DNA of 15,179 nucleotides from NCBI GenBank assembly GCA_023250175.1, contig JAHFBD010000027.1, positions 1 through 15,179 on the forward strand, in the 5' to 3' direction. The position numbers were made by a program, and so were the translations under genes. A model generated the notes under the pieces. It was not told the DNA's origin. It ran no database searches and saw nothing but the letters and a program-made list of their open reading frames with translations. Source of the stretch: Candidatus Melainabacteria bacterium (GTDB lineage Bacteria > Cyanobacteriota > Vampirovibrionia > 2-02-FULL-35-15). Below are positions 1-6,430 of this stretch, in pieces (the stretch's first letter is position 1; the number at the start of each line of letters is the position of its first letter).

Positions 1-461
1 ATTAGCTTAATATAAGCACCTACTTGATCCTTACTTGGTTGAACACGAAAATCAGCTTTTTGTCTTTTAGGAGGGACGATTGATCTAGCTATTCTTTTTA
101 CCTCATCAGTTACTTTCTCCAGAGCAGTTTCAGGTGGAACAATACCCCCTCCACAAGGACCTATTATAGTATCTAAAAATTCCTGATGTGCAAAATTTAA
201 CTCTACATAAGGATCGTCTATCTTTTCATCATCTCTTAGATTGGAACATACAATGTCTAGCCACTGTGTCCAGTGATCAAGTTTTTTAACAAGGTCACCT
301 TCTTTCTTTTTCAACTCTATTCTTTCAACATCTATAATATCTTTGGTCTTTGCATTAGCAACTTTTACGATTTGTGGTTTATTATCATCTTGTATACAGC
401 TGCTAACTGCAAGTGTTCCAGCTAATCCTGCAAGTACTACCGATGCTCTAAATAACTTCAT
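1..461 (-). CDS. Small lipoprotein, partial at left edge
   Basis: Not covered by a complete frame because it runs off the left edge; about 153 codons are visible. It starts at ATG 461 with a good ribosome site (AAAGGAG, 8 nt upstream). The N-terminus MKLFRASVVLAGLAG is a lipoprotein signal peptide ending in AVSSC, so Cys22 would be lipidated and the protein anchored in the envelope. The rest is charged and helix-rich, with three later Cys-free stretches and a Pro/Gly segment (GPCGGGIVPP). It is a paralog of the next gene upstream: QIVK...KTKDIID and the later PSKDQVGAY match QIVK...KTKEVID and PNEDQVEAF there. Only 14 nt separate the two genes, so they are very probably co-transcribed. I do not recognise a named family and infer no function beyond an envelope lipoprotein. 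Confidence 0.85.
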   Translation of the reverse strand, partial: MKLFRASVVLAGLAGTLAVSSCIQDDNKPQIVKVANAKTKDIIDVERIELKKKEGDLVKKLDHWTQWLDIVCSNLRDDEKIDDPYVELNFAHQEFLDTIIGPCGGGIVPPETALEKVTDEVKRIARSIVPPKRQKADFRVQPSKDQVGAYIKL

Positions 462-475
462 ATGTTTCTCCTTTA

Positions 476-1192
476 TTATTTAATTGATTTCAATTCTTTT
501 AGCCTACCTATATTTAGCCCCCAAACAGGTTCATAAGCTGGTTGATTGGCTGTATTTGCATCTTCATTAAAAATTTCTATGGTTTTTATTAGGTTCTCTT
601 TTTGTTTAATAATTTTCTGACAGCTATCCTTATATCCTTGGTAAGATTCTAATTTGTCTTTTTTTCTTTCTATAATTTCTTCTTCTGTAAGCTTTGGGGT
701 TTCACTTCTTAAATATTTCTCAATTTTAGTAGATAGAATATCGAGTGGAAGATTAATATACTTTTCATACATTAGAACTGACTTATCTGCATAGTTTATA
801 ACTCTTTTAAAGGCTTCCACTTGATCTTCATTTGGCTTTTTAATATCAAAGTTGTTTCCGGTTTCATTTATAAAGTCTTCATTTATGCGAATTAATTTGA
901 AACCTCTTTGACGAGCTTCAATAGCCTCTTTCGGATCCTCTGTAAACATGTGTACATAAACAAGAGCATCAGTAGTATAGCTGGACCAAATTTCCAACTC
1001 AAGGGCAAGTGTACGCTCTTGTTTTTCTAAAGCTTTTCTTTGTTCATCAATAACTTCTTTAGTTTTTATAACAGCTTCAACTGGTTTTACTATTTGAACA
1101 TTGTTAGATTTATCTTCATTTTTAAAACACCCACTTGTTACCAATGGTGTAGCTAATGTAGTAAGTAAAAGTGGCAGTCTCAATATTTTCAC
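476..1192 (-). CDS. Small lipoprotein, paralog of its downstream neighbour
   Basis: A 238-aa predicted lipoprotein. The start is GTG at 1192, preceded by AAGGA about 8 nt upstream; no ATG in frame fits better. The signal peptide MKILRLPLLLTTLATPLVTSGC has a lipobox (VTSGC) with Cys22 as the lipidation site. Residues 45-75 are strongly charged and likely a long helix or coiled coil (KEVIDEQRKALEKQERTLALELE); further charged helices fill the C-terminal half. It is the middle gene of three same-strand lipoprotein genes, separated by 16 nt and 14 nt, and shares clear sequence with the partial gene downstream (QIVK near residue 33, DQVEAF near residue 123). No catalytic motif is visible. Function unknown; a role in envelope structure is only a guess. 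Confidence 0.88.
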   Translation of the reverse strand: MKILRLPLLLTTLATPLVTSGCFKNEDKSNNVQIVKPVEAVIKTKEVIDEQRKALEKQERTLALELEIWSSYTTDALVYVHMFTEDPKEAIEARQRGFKLIRINEDFINETGNNFDIKKPNEDQVEAFKRVINYADKSVLMYEKYINLPLDILSTKIEKYLRSETPKLTEEEIIERKKDKLESYQGYKDSCQKIIKQKENLIKTIEIFNEDANTANQPAYEPVWGLNIGRLKELKSIK

Positions 1193-1208
1193 AAACTAGT
1201 CCTTTTGC

Positions 1209-1772
1209 TTATTTTGTTATCATGTTTTTTACAGTACCTTGAATTCTATTTTGAATCTCTGAATCTATTTGATCAAGATGCTTTTTTTTGTATTCTTCAA
1301 GCTTAGTTTCTAAATTCTGAATAGTCTTAGTTATATTATTGGGGCGGTAGTCATAATCAACAATTAAATAATTAGAATTAGCATCTTCAGGTTTATAAAC
1401 TGTAAAGTGAGATTTTTCACGTAGCAAAGCAATTAAATCTGACAATCTTTTCTCCCCTTCATTTGTATATTTATTGGTGCTGGAATTTATTTCAACCTTT
1501 ATAAAAAGGTCTATTTCATTTGGTTCTAGTACTTCATTTTTGTTTTGATCAAATAAATGTATACCATGTATTAAATGTCTGATTTTTTCTAATGGGTAAA
1601 TGGCTTTTGCAGATTCATCAATTTTAGCTTGACGTTGTTCTCTCCATTTTTTATTCTCTGCAAGATGTCTTTGTCTCTCTTCTTTGGCATCTTCGGTATT
1701 TCCCTTATCACATCCAGCGCTTGCCAATGTAGCTCCTATTAAGGTAGCTCCTAATACCTTGGATAGATTCAT
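1209..1772 (-). CDS. Lipoprotein with EF-hand-like loop
   Basis: A 187-aa predicted lipoprotein, first gene of the three-gene lipoprotein operon. ATG 1772 is preceded by AGGAG 9 nt upstream. Signal peptide with lipobox ASAGC, lipidated Cys21. Residues 25-57 are a highly charged helix (KEERQRHLAENKKWREQRQ). Residues 75-86, DQNKNEVLEPNE, match a 12-residue EF-hand loop: Asp1, Asn3, Asn5, hydrophobic at 8 and Glu12, flanked by helices (RHLIHGIHLF and IDLFIKVEI), so calcium binding is plausible. A single EF-hand is unusual; a second may be degenerate. The C-terminus is another charged helix. It shares only general build with the two downstream lipoproteins. Its partner and function are unknown. 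Confidence 0.88.
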   Translation of the reverse strand: MNLSKVLGATLIGATLASAGCDKGNTEDAKEERQRHLAENKKWREQRQAKIDESAKAIYPLEKIRHLIHGIHLFDQNKNEVLEPNEIDLFIKVEINSSTNKYTNEGEKRLSDLIALLREKSHFTVYKPEDANSNYLIVDYDYRPNNITKTIQNLETKLEEYKKKHLDQIDSEIQNRIQGTVKNMITK

Positions 1773-2073
1773 GATTCTTTTCTCCTAATCTTTTATCTAT
1801 ACTGCTACACAGTGTTTACAAACTGGTGATAATAGTAACCGAATAGCTAACTGACTGCAATATGTTTGACTTGATTATGTGAAAAATGGAATCACTAATT
1901 ATAGAGTTAATATTATATGTAAAAGCAAGATAAAAAAACAAAAATTATAGCGATGTGTAATATTTTATACTTTAAGCCAAAGAGCTATACGTCTACCAGA
2001 AAGAAAAGCTTTATGACCATGGATATTTCAAAAACAGGAAATAGAATTGTACCTTAAAATACATTAGGCATGA
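1773..2073. other. Gene-free leader region of the lipoprotein operon
   Basis: No gene is supportable here. It holds the upstream region of the minus-strand lipoprotein operon. On the minus strand there are AT-rich TATAAT-like hexamers near 1900-1920 but none with a convincing -35 partner, so I do not call a promoter. Short frames on the plus strand between 1976 and 2040 are interrupted by stops and give no recognisable protein. Confidence 0.4.
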
Positions 2074-2234
2074 AAAAATTTAAATGAGCAATTGATTGCT
2101 ATATTATCAAAACAAGAAAATGTTTCTATAGAAGGAGTTAAAAATTTTTAGATAGAGGAGCCACAAAAGATATTGGTGGAGCTAGCTGTCTGCAATGTGC
2201 TAAAGGAGATAAAATCATTGAGCCACTTAAATAG
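2074..2234 (+). pseudogene. Ankyrin-repeat relic, frameshifted
   Basis: Two overlapping reading frames join into one ankyrin-like peptide. The first (from 2074) reads LNEQLIAILSKQENVSIEGVKNF and then hits a stop at 2149. Shifting frame inside the AAAAATTTTTA run (2141-2150) continues as FLDRGATKDIGGASCLQCAK and GDKIIEPLK to a stop at 2232-2234. The composite resembles the usual ankyrin order: helix, (L)LDRGAD, KD-x-x-G-x-(S/T)-x-L-x-x-A, then GDKxIVELL. There is no start codon or ribosome site, and stops lie immediately upstream, so this is a decayed fragment of a larger gene rather than a working one. Neighbours give no hint of the parent. Recognition is by eye. Confidence 0.55.
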
Positions 2235-2330
2235 TGCTATAGAATAATATAGTTATATCTTTTATCTTGTTTACCAATGCAAGAGATATAATATTAACTT
2301 GAACTTTTCAATAAATTGCAAACTGAAATT

Positions 2331-2435
2331 AATTAGCTTTTTATCGGGCTGTAGTTTAGCTTGGTAGAACGCTACCTTGGGGTGGTAGAGGCCGTGGGTT
2401 CAAATCCCGCCAGCCCGATAGTTAAAAAGCTAATT
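2331..2435 (+). repeat. 13-bp perfect inverted repeat enclosing the tRNA-Pro gene
   Basis: AATTAGCTTTTTA at 2331-2343 is the exact reverse complement of TAAAAAGCTAATT at 2423-2435. The arms sit directly outside the tRNA acceptor stem, so a precursor transcript could form about 20 paired bases (7 acceptor plus 13 outer) with a small asymmetric bulge (about four bases on the 3' side). No U-run follows the right arm, so it is not a standard terminator. Confidence 0.8.
2345..2418 (+). tRNA. tRNA-Pro (anticodon GGG)
   Basis: A complete cloverleaf can be drawn. The acceptor stem CGGGCTG (2345-2351) pairs with CAGCCCG (2411-2417), with discriminator A2418. The D arm is GTTT/GAAC. The anticodon stem CTACC/GGTAG (2372-2376, 2384-2388) holds the loop TTGGGGT with anticodon GGG at 2379-2381. 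The T arm GTGGG/CCCGC has loop TTCAAAT. CCA is not encoded, so it must be added after transcription. GGG reads CCC and CCU proline codons. The gene stands alone, inside a 13-bp inverted repeat and next to a degenerate tRNA-Pro-like sequence at 2543-2620. Confidence 0.96.
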
Positions 2436-2455
2436 CTAACTCTCTTGCAATTAGA

Positions 2456-2483
2456 GGATTTATCTGGTTCACCCAGTAAATCC
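2456..2483. other. Strong hairpin downstream of tRNA-Pro
   Basis: GGATTTA-T-CTGG (2456-2467) pairs with CCAG-TAAATCC (2473-2483): 11 base pairs, one bulged T, and a five-base loop (TTCAC). It is not followed by a T-run on either strand, so it is not a typical terminator. It lies in the same unexplained structured tract as the hairpins at 2511-2533 and 2543-2600. Confidence 0.6.
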
Positions 2484-2510
2484 GATCCAACCAGAGCATT
2501 AACATTAAGG

Positions 2511-2533
2511 AAAGTTCAATTTGTCTGAACTTT
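2511..2533 (+). other. Hairpin, possible weak terminator
   Basis: AAAGTTCA (2511-2518) and TGAACTTT (2526-2533) form an 8-bp perfect stem with a seven-base loop. Downstream is T then A-rich sequence, not a T-run, so termination on the plus strand would be weak. It could equally be part of a longer folded RNA. Confidence 0.4.
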
Positions 2534-2542
2534 TAAAAATAA

Positions 2543-2620
2543 GCAAACACTTCCTTGGGGTGGAATGGGTCCCGAGTTCTACTAAAGGATAGTGCTTTGC
2601 CTAAAATCTTGCCGGTCTGA
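2543..2620 (+). pseudogene. Degenerate tRNA-Pro-like sequence within a long hairpin
   Basis: CACTTCCTTGGGGTGGAA (2548-2565) is an anticodon arm with the proline GGG anticodon in a TTGGGGT loop, followed by GGGTCCCGAGTTC, which looks like the variable region and the 5' half of a T arm. The 3' half of the T arm does not follow; about 25 unrelated bases intervene before AAATCTTGCCGGTCTGA (2604-2620), which resembles a tRNA 3' end. No D arm or 5' acceptor strand is present. The same bases also fold another way: GCAAACACT-TCCTT (2543-2556) against AAGGA-T-AGTGCTTTGC (2585-2600), about 14 pairs with small bulges. It differs in stem sequence from the intact tRNA nearby, so it is not a simple recent copy of it. 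Confidence 0.45.
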
Positions 2621-2621
2621 T

Positions 2622-3557
2622 TTAAGCTGGAGTTAAAACCACACAAGTAAACATATTACCCACTTCTTCTCTTTCTTCTACTCTAACTGATAGATTTGAA
2701 CAAGCTTCCACCCTATAGGACTGATCAATACTTTCAAACAATTCAGATTGGTGAACTTGATAGTTTAGTTGACTAGAATCTTCAAAACCAAAATTTAGTG
2801 CTACAGAATAATTATTTTTTAAAGCATGTACTACTAATGGGACTATTGCAGTATTTTGTAAAAGCTCATCCTCAATGTTTTTTTCTCCATTTAAAATAAT
2901 TTCAATTTCATTTCTTTCTTCGTTAAGATATATAAATAAACCATTTGGATCATATTTTACTGAATTGGGTGTATTGTTCTGAGGAATATTTAAAATCTTT
3001 TTATGTTGGACTACTTGCATAAAGGGAGAATGTAAAATTGCAATCCAGTTATAATCCCCAGCCCGAACAGTAACATTATCCTTGCCAAAATCAGCTCCAT
3101 CACAGGTACCCAAATAATTTTCTTCAAAAAAGCTCTTACAAAATGATGAGGTGTTAAAGTCATCTAAAAGATTATCTTCATAAATCTGGTTCTCTTCAAT
3201 TTTTTTGAAAATAGCAGCAGAAGCTAAACTATCCTCTTTGTTTTTATTTACTTCTATAAGAATTCCATACTCACTCTTAAAATAGTCAGTAGTATCAGAG
3301 GCAACAAGTTCTGCCACAAAGTAATTTGTTTGAGTAGTTGGAGAGCCAAAGTCAACAGTAACCTCTTTTCCATTCTCTAAAAGTTCAAATATTACACTAA
3401 ACAATTTTTGTTTAAGGGCAGTATTTATAAGCACAACTTGAAAGTTTTTTGGAATAACTGTTGCAGATTCTGAGTCCTCACAGACACTAAAAGAATCAGG
3501 GCCTTTTCCTACAACCCTAATGAATTTATCTGGATCATCTGGCAGACGTACTTTCAT
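2622..3557 (-). CDS. Unknown soluble protein with internal duplication
   Basis: A 311-aa protein of no family I recognise. ATG 3557 is the only sensible start; there is no clear ribosome site, but a TATAAT box lies 28 nt upstream, leaving a short leader. No signal peptide or membrane segment is seen, so it is probably cytoplasmic. The sequence is acidic. Residues 43-84 (LINTALKQ..., ENGKEVTVDFG...) and 233-273 (LLQNTAIVP..., LKNNYSVALNFG...) share the same pattern: NTA, a hydrophobic helix, a charged turn, then V-x-V-x-F-G followed by NY and a terminal EL, suggesting two copies of one alpha/beta module. Four of its five or so cysteines cluster at residues 140-152 and the C-terminus. The stop is two bases from the tRNA-like relic, so the gene may end at a recombination joint. 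Confidence 0.8.
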   Translation of the reverse strand: MKVRLPDDPDKFIRVVGKGPDSFSVCEDSESATVIPKNFQVVLINTALKQKLFSVIFELLENGKEVTVDFGSPTTQTNYFVAELVASDTTDYFKSEYGILIEVNKNKEDSLASAAIFKKIEENQIYEDNLLDDFNTSSFCKSFFEENYLGTCDGADFGKDNVTVRAGDYNWIAILHSPFMQVVQHKKILNIPQNNTPNSVKYDPNGLFIYLNEERNEIEIILNGEKNIEDELLQNTAIVPLVVHALKNNYSVALNFGFEDSSQLNYQVHQSELFESIDQSYRVEACSNLSVRVEEREEVGNMFTCVVLTPA

Positions 3558-3585
3558 AAATTGTTTAATTGTATCTTAAGCAAAA

Positions 3586-3591
3586 ATTATA
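3586..3591 (-). promoter_or_regulatory. -10 box for the 311-aa gene
   Basis: On the minus strand this reads TATAAT, a perfect -10 hexamer. No good -35 hexamer is found 16-18 bp upstream. Transcription would start near 3579, giving a leader of roughly 22 nt without a recognisable ribosome site. Confidence 0.45.
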
Positions 3592-3619
3592 CCGTTTTTT
3601 AAACTTTTTGATTTTGAGT

Positions 3620-3791
3620 TTTATGCAGCAGGAGCTAAATCTGGGATATAAATATGACCTCTATACTCTCTTAACTTAGTTTCCACCCTTTCAGGGCGAG
3701 GCTCGTTCAACTTGTTTGAACCTTTATAAAAAACCAAACCTCGCTTGCACAGTAGCTTTGGTTCTTTGTTATTTACTAAATACCAATTCTT
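3620..3791 (-). pseudogene. C-terminal coding remnant, copy 1
   Basis: The minus strand has a 57-codon open frame bounded by a stop at 3792-3794 and ending at TAA 3620-3622. It has no ATG or GTG; TTG at 3737 is the only possible start and lacks a spaced ribosome site. The peptide is protein-like (GSNKLNEPRPERVETKLREY, then RGHIYIPDLAPAA at the end). The last ~50 bp recur at 5114-5170 with one extra base, so this is the tail of a gene family member rather than random sequence. GTTCAA/TTGAAC (3705-3710, 3716-3721) and GCGAGG/CCTCGC (3696-3701, 3739-3744) are nested inverted repeats here. I do not recognise the parent family. Confidence 0.45.
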
Positions 3792-3884
3792 TTATAAGAT
3801 GCATTCCTAAATGCTTTATTAAATCAAATAAGTTTATGATAACTAGATTCAATTATAGGGTTCTTAAAAAAAGGAATATTTAAA

Positions 3885-5024
3885 ATGAAAACAAACAAAT
3901 TATATATTTTTCTTATTACGGGTCTAATTTTATTTATGCAATTTAATAGTCAAAGATTAAGTGCAATTTCAAAAGAAAAAAATGATGTAAAAATAAAAAG
4001 TTCAATGTGTCAAAATGGATATTATGGTCCGAATTGTACTCAATGTAATTGCTCAAAACATGGAATGTGTGATGATGGCATAAATGGAACAGGGGTATGT
4101 ATTTGTAAACCACATTGGTTTGGAGAAATTTGTAATATTCCAGAATGTCGTCCAAAGTGTATAAATGGACAATGTACCGTAGTAAATAACCACAAAAATG
4201 ACGATGAGCATAATAACCATGATGATAAAGATGACAGTCATGATGACCGTTCTATCTGTAAATGTAATGAAAACTGGGCAGGAAGAGCTTGTGACATACC
4301 AACTAATCTTTGTGCTGGTGTAGTCTGCACAGCTCAAGATCAATGTCATAATGCTGGTACTTGTGATCCTGCTACTGGTACTTGTTCAAATCCACCTGCA
4401 GCTAACGGTTCAGCTTGTGACGATGGTAATGCTTGTACTCAATCTGACACTTGTCAAAATGGTGTTTGTACTGAAGGTAATCCAGTAACCTGTGATGCCA
4501 GTGGTACTTGTGATCCTCAAACTGGTGCTTGCCCAACAAACAATCCAGACATAGATGGTGATGGAATACTCAATAGCATTGATAATTGTCCAACTACACC
4601 AAATCCTACTCAAGCGGATCATGACAATGACGGAATTGGTGATGCCTGTGATTCAACAAATAATTTAGATTTAGATGGCGATGGAATACTCAATAGCGTT
4701 GATAATTGTCCATTCGCACCAAATCCTACTCAAACTGATAGTGACAATGATGGACTTGGTGATGCCTGTGATCCAATAAATGATTCAAATCCCGACATAG
4801 ACAGTGATGGAGTACCTAATAATAATGACAATTGTCCAACTACACCAAATCCTACTCAAGCGGATCATGACAATGACGGAATTGGTGATGCCTGTGATTC
4901 AACGAATGATTTAGATTTAGACGGTGATGGAATACTCAATAGTGTTGACAATTGTCCATTCACACCAAATCCTAGTCAAGCCGATAGCGATAATGACGGA
5001 ATTGGTGATGCTTGTGATAGCTAA
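3885..5024 (+). CDS. Exported EGF-like / thrombospondin type-3 repeat protein
   Basis: A 379-aa secreted or surface protein. ATG 3885 follows AAGGAA at 8-9 nt. Residues 5-27 are a signal peptide or anchor. Residues 42-83 hold an EGF/laminin-like cysteine module (CQNGYYGPNC..., ending GEIC). A second, 88-136, is split by a His/Asp-rich insert (101-123) able to bind metal. Residues 143-216 form a Cys-rich stretch (DGNACTQSDTCQNGVC). Four thrombospondin type-3 repeats follow at 222-256, 261-296, 303-337 and 344-378, each D-x-D-x-D-G...DNCP...NPxQ-D-DNDGxGDACD, which in known proteins wrap calcium ions. The protein ends with the last repeat, with no sorting signal. It likely acts outside the cell in adhesion or matrix, an inference from family. 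Flanked by remnants of one gene family. Confidence 0.92.
   Translation: MKTNKLYIFLITGLILFMQFNSQRLSAISKEKNDVKIKSSMCQNGYYGPNCTQCNCSKHGMCDDGINGTGVCICKPHWFGEICNIPECRPKCINGQCTVVNNHKNDDEHNNHDDKDDSHDDRSICKCNENWAGRACDIPTNLCAGVVCTAQDQCHNAGTCDPATGTCSNPPAANGSACDDGNACTQSDTCQNGVCTEGNPVTCDASGTCDPQTGACPTNNPDIDGDGILNSIDNCPTTPNPTQADHDNDGIGDACDSTNNLDLDGDGILNSVDNCPFAPNPTQTDSDNDGLGDACDPINDSNPDIDSDGVPNNNDNCPTTPNPTQADHDNDGIGDACDSTNDLDLDGDGILNSVDNCPFTPNPSQADSDNDGIGDACDS
4584..4903 (+). repeat. Near-identical duplication of paired TSP3 repeats
   Basis: 74 bases at 4584-4657 recur exactly at 4830-4903, an offset of 246 bp, equal to two TSP3 repeats. The intervening repeats are also closely similar. The duplicated unit is therefore a pair of repeats, and the DNA-level identity points to recent expansion or gene conversion. 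Copy-number variation between strains is likely. Confidence 0.9.
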
Positions 5025-5389
5025 GTACTAGAGTTGTCTTTTCTTGTTTACCGTTAGAAAAATATTTTATACTCCATTTTTGTCTGGTGTAACCATTGTT
5101 CTTTGTCTCAATAAGCCAAATCCGGTATGTAAATATGACCTTTATACTCTCTTCAACTTAATTCGGACTTTGTCTCTAAGTCCCTTTTAAGACTTATCTC
5201 AATTGGGGTTGAAAAGATTAAATCTTTTTAAGGTTCTTAATTAAGAAAGCAAGATTTTATAATTTTCAGACACTTTTACCTATGTAAAGAAAACGGTTTT
5301 AGAAAAGATTAATCAGAATCCATTGATTATCAATGCTTTAGTTTGCTCTAATTAAGATGGATAGCTAATTAAAAAAACTTTAAAACTCT
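5025..5389. other. Intergenic region with palindromes and a coding remnant
   Basis: No intact gene. It holds the second coding remnant (5108-5177), an AT-rich palindrome AAAAGATT-A-AATCTTTT near 5213-5229, the perfect 14-bp palindrome TTCTTAATTAAGAA (5234-5247), and the inverted repeat CATTGAT-T-ATCAATG (5321-5335) 55 nt before the next gene. The last could be an operator; none is tied to a promoter I can support. Confidence 0.5.
5108..5177 (-). pseudogene. C-terminal coding remnant, copy 2 (frameshifted)
   Basis: On the minus strand this encodes REYKGHIYIPDLAY then TGA, matching the REYRGHIYIPDLAPAA end of the remnant at 3620-3791. About 50 bp align (5114-5170 with 3632-3687). An extra base in the AAGTTGAAGAG stretch shifts the frame and places a TGA just before the conserved part. 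It is therefore a more decayed member of the same family. The two copies flank the EGF/TSP3 gene in the same orientation. Confidence 0.5.
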
Positions 5390-6385
5390 ATGTTAACTTC
5401 AAAAATAATATTACCTGAGATAATTCCTTCTGCTACACACAGTCCACAAATAACTCAACCAGCTACAGAATTAGACATTACACCAACTGTACCTAATAGC
5501 AGCTCAAATGAATCACTTACAGTTATCAAAAATATTATAGGAATAGCTATTGCTAATGGTATAAGACCACTCGAAAAATTTAATAATCCTAACACTAATC
5601 CAACAATAACTAAATCAAGGTGGGAAGTACTATCTCCTAATTTACAACCTTTCAAAAATATTTTATTGAGATATGATATACCACAAGATCAATTAGAGGC
5701 AATTAGCAGAAAATATAGTAACAGCAATAGTAATAGTTATTGGGTCAGTGGAAAATCCCCTGAAATACTCTATGACACTGAACATAAATATAAATCTGCG
5801 CCACATATAAACAAAGGGTTTACAAAATATGCAAAAGTTTTAAATAGAATTATTCAAAGGGGAGATTCTTCGTTTAAAACTAAATTCAAAGATGCAGAGA
5901 TTTTAATTATAGGACCAGGAAAAGGAGCCGGTGAAATCTTAGAATTTATCAAATTGTTTCCAGATGTTGCTTCAATACATATAGTTGATATACGAAAAGA
6001 TAATTTCATCCAAATAGATAAAGACCTGGAAGAATATAAGCGAACGAATGGTCCAATAAAGCCACCAATTTATGGATATATCAGTAATACTCTTGAACTA
6101 CCAAAAGAGTTAGAAGAGTCTATGGATCTTGTTTATCATACTAATGTATTTGATGGTAATTACTTTACTCCTTCTCAACGTCAGCAAGCTGCATCTGAAA
6201 TTACAAAAGTAATTAAAAAAGGAGGTGTACACGTTACTACTTACCTTACTGTTTTAAGTAGTTTTTTACATGAGTTTGGAGCTTTTGCACATGACAATCA
6301 TGAAGAAGGATTTACTAAATATTTTGATAAAGATAAATTAGTGTTAGAAAAAGGCGGGGCTTTTCAAATCAGATTAAAGAAATAG
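5390..6385 (+). CDS. Methyltransferase-fold protein with disordered N-terminus
   Basis: 331 aa. Residues 1-45 are rich in Ser, Thr, Pro and Asn and probably unstructured. From about 168 a Rossmann methyltransferase core is visible: beta1 and the SAM loop AEILIIGPGKGAGE (169-182), the acidic end of beta2 in HIVDIRKDN (197-205), MDLVYHTNVFDG (245-256) as the motif IV strand, and a KKGGVHVTTYL strand (277-286) typical of late motifs. The substrate cannot be read from these. There is no ribosome site before ATG 5390, so a start further in is possible, but the upstream AT-rich leader offers no better one. No signal peptide. It ends inside a 20-bp palindrome and is followed by an independently regulated transporter, so it is probably a single-gene unit. 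Confidence 0.75.
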   Translation: MLTSKIILPEIIPSATHSPQITQPATELDITPTVPNSSSNESLTVIKNIIGIAIANGIRPLEKFNNPNTNPTITKSRWEVLSPNLQPFKNILLRYDIPQDQLEAISRKYSNSNSNSYWVSGKSPEILYDTEHKYKSAPHINKGFTKYAKVLNRIIQRGDSSFKTKFKDAEILIIGPGKGAGEILEFIKLFPDVASIHIVDIRKDNFIQIDKDLEEYKRTNGPIKPPIYGYISNTLELPKELEESMDLVYHTNVFDGNYFTPSQRQQAASEITKVIKKGGVHVTTYLTVLSSFLHEFGAFAHDNHEEGFTKYFDKDKLVLEKGGAFQIRLKK

Positions 6386-6399
6386 TAATATTACTATTT
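6380..6399. repeat. 20-bp perfect palindrome over a stop codon
   Basis: AAATAGTAATATTACTATTT is its own reverse complement. It overlaps the TAG stop (6383-6385) of the methyltransferase-like gene and lies about 30 bp before the riboswitch. It could be a regulator's operator or a cruciform; with no spacer loop it is a poor terminator. Confidence 0.6.
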
Positions 6400-6407
6400 T
6401 ATTTTGA

Positions 6408-6413
6408 TACAAT
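6408..6413 (+). promoter_or_regulatory. -10 box of the riboswitch promoter
   Basis: TACAAT, one mismatch from consensus. A transcription start near 6420 would place the fluoride aptamer (from 6433) at the 5' end of the RNA, as expected. No good -35 hexamer is seen 16-18 bp upstream; the palindrome at 6380-6399 covers that area. Confidence 0.4.
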
Positions 6414-6430
6414 AAAGTCTATAAAACTTT

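Noticed and set aside
1976..2041. Plus-strand frame AKELYVYQKEKLYDHGYFKN
   Set aside because: Bounded by stops, no start codon and no recognisable family; could be chance.
2555..2575. Similarity to the T-box motif (GGGTGGAA...)
   Set aside because: The next gene is on the other strand, and there is no specifier stem or antiterminator; a tRNA-Pro-like origin explains the bases better.
4053..4622. Minus-strand frames opposite the EGF/TSP3 gene
   Set aside because: They are shadows of the repeated plus-strand coding sequence with odd composition and no ribosome site.
4548..5021. Tandem repeats as a CRISPR array
   Set aside because: The repeats are in frame, encode TSP3 modules and have no unique spacers.
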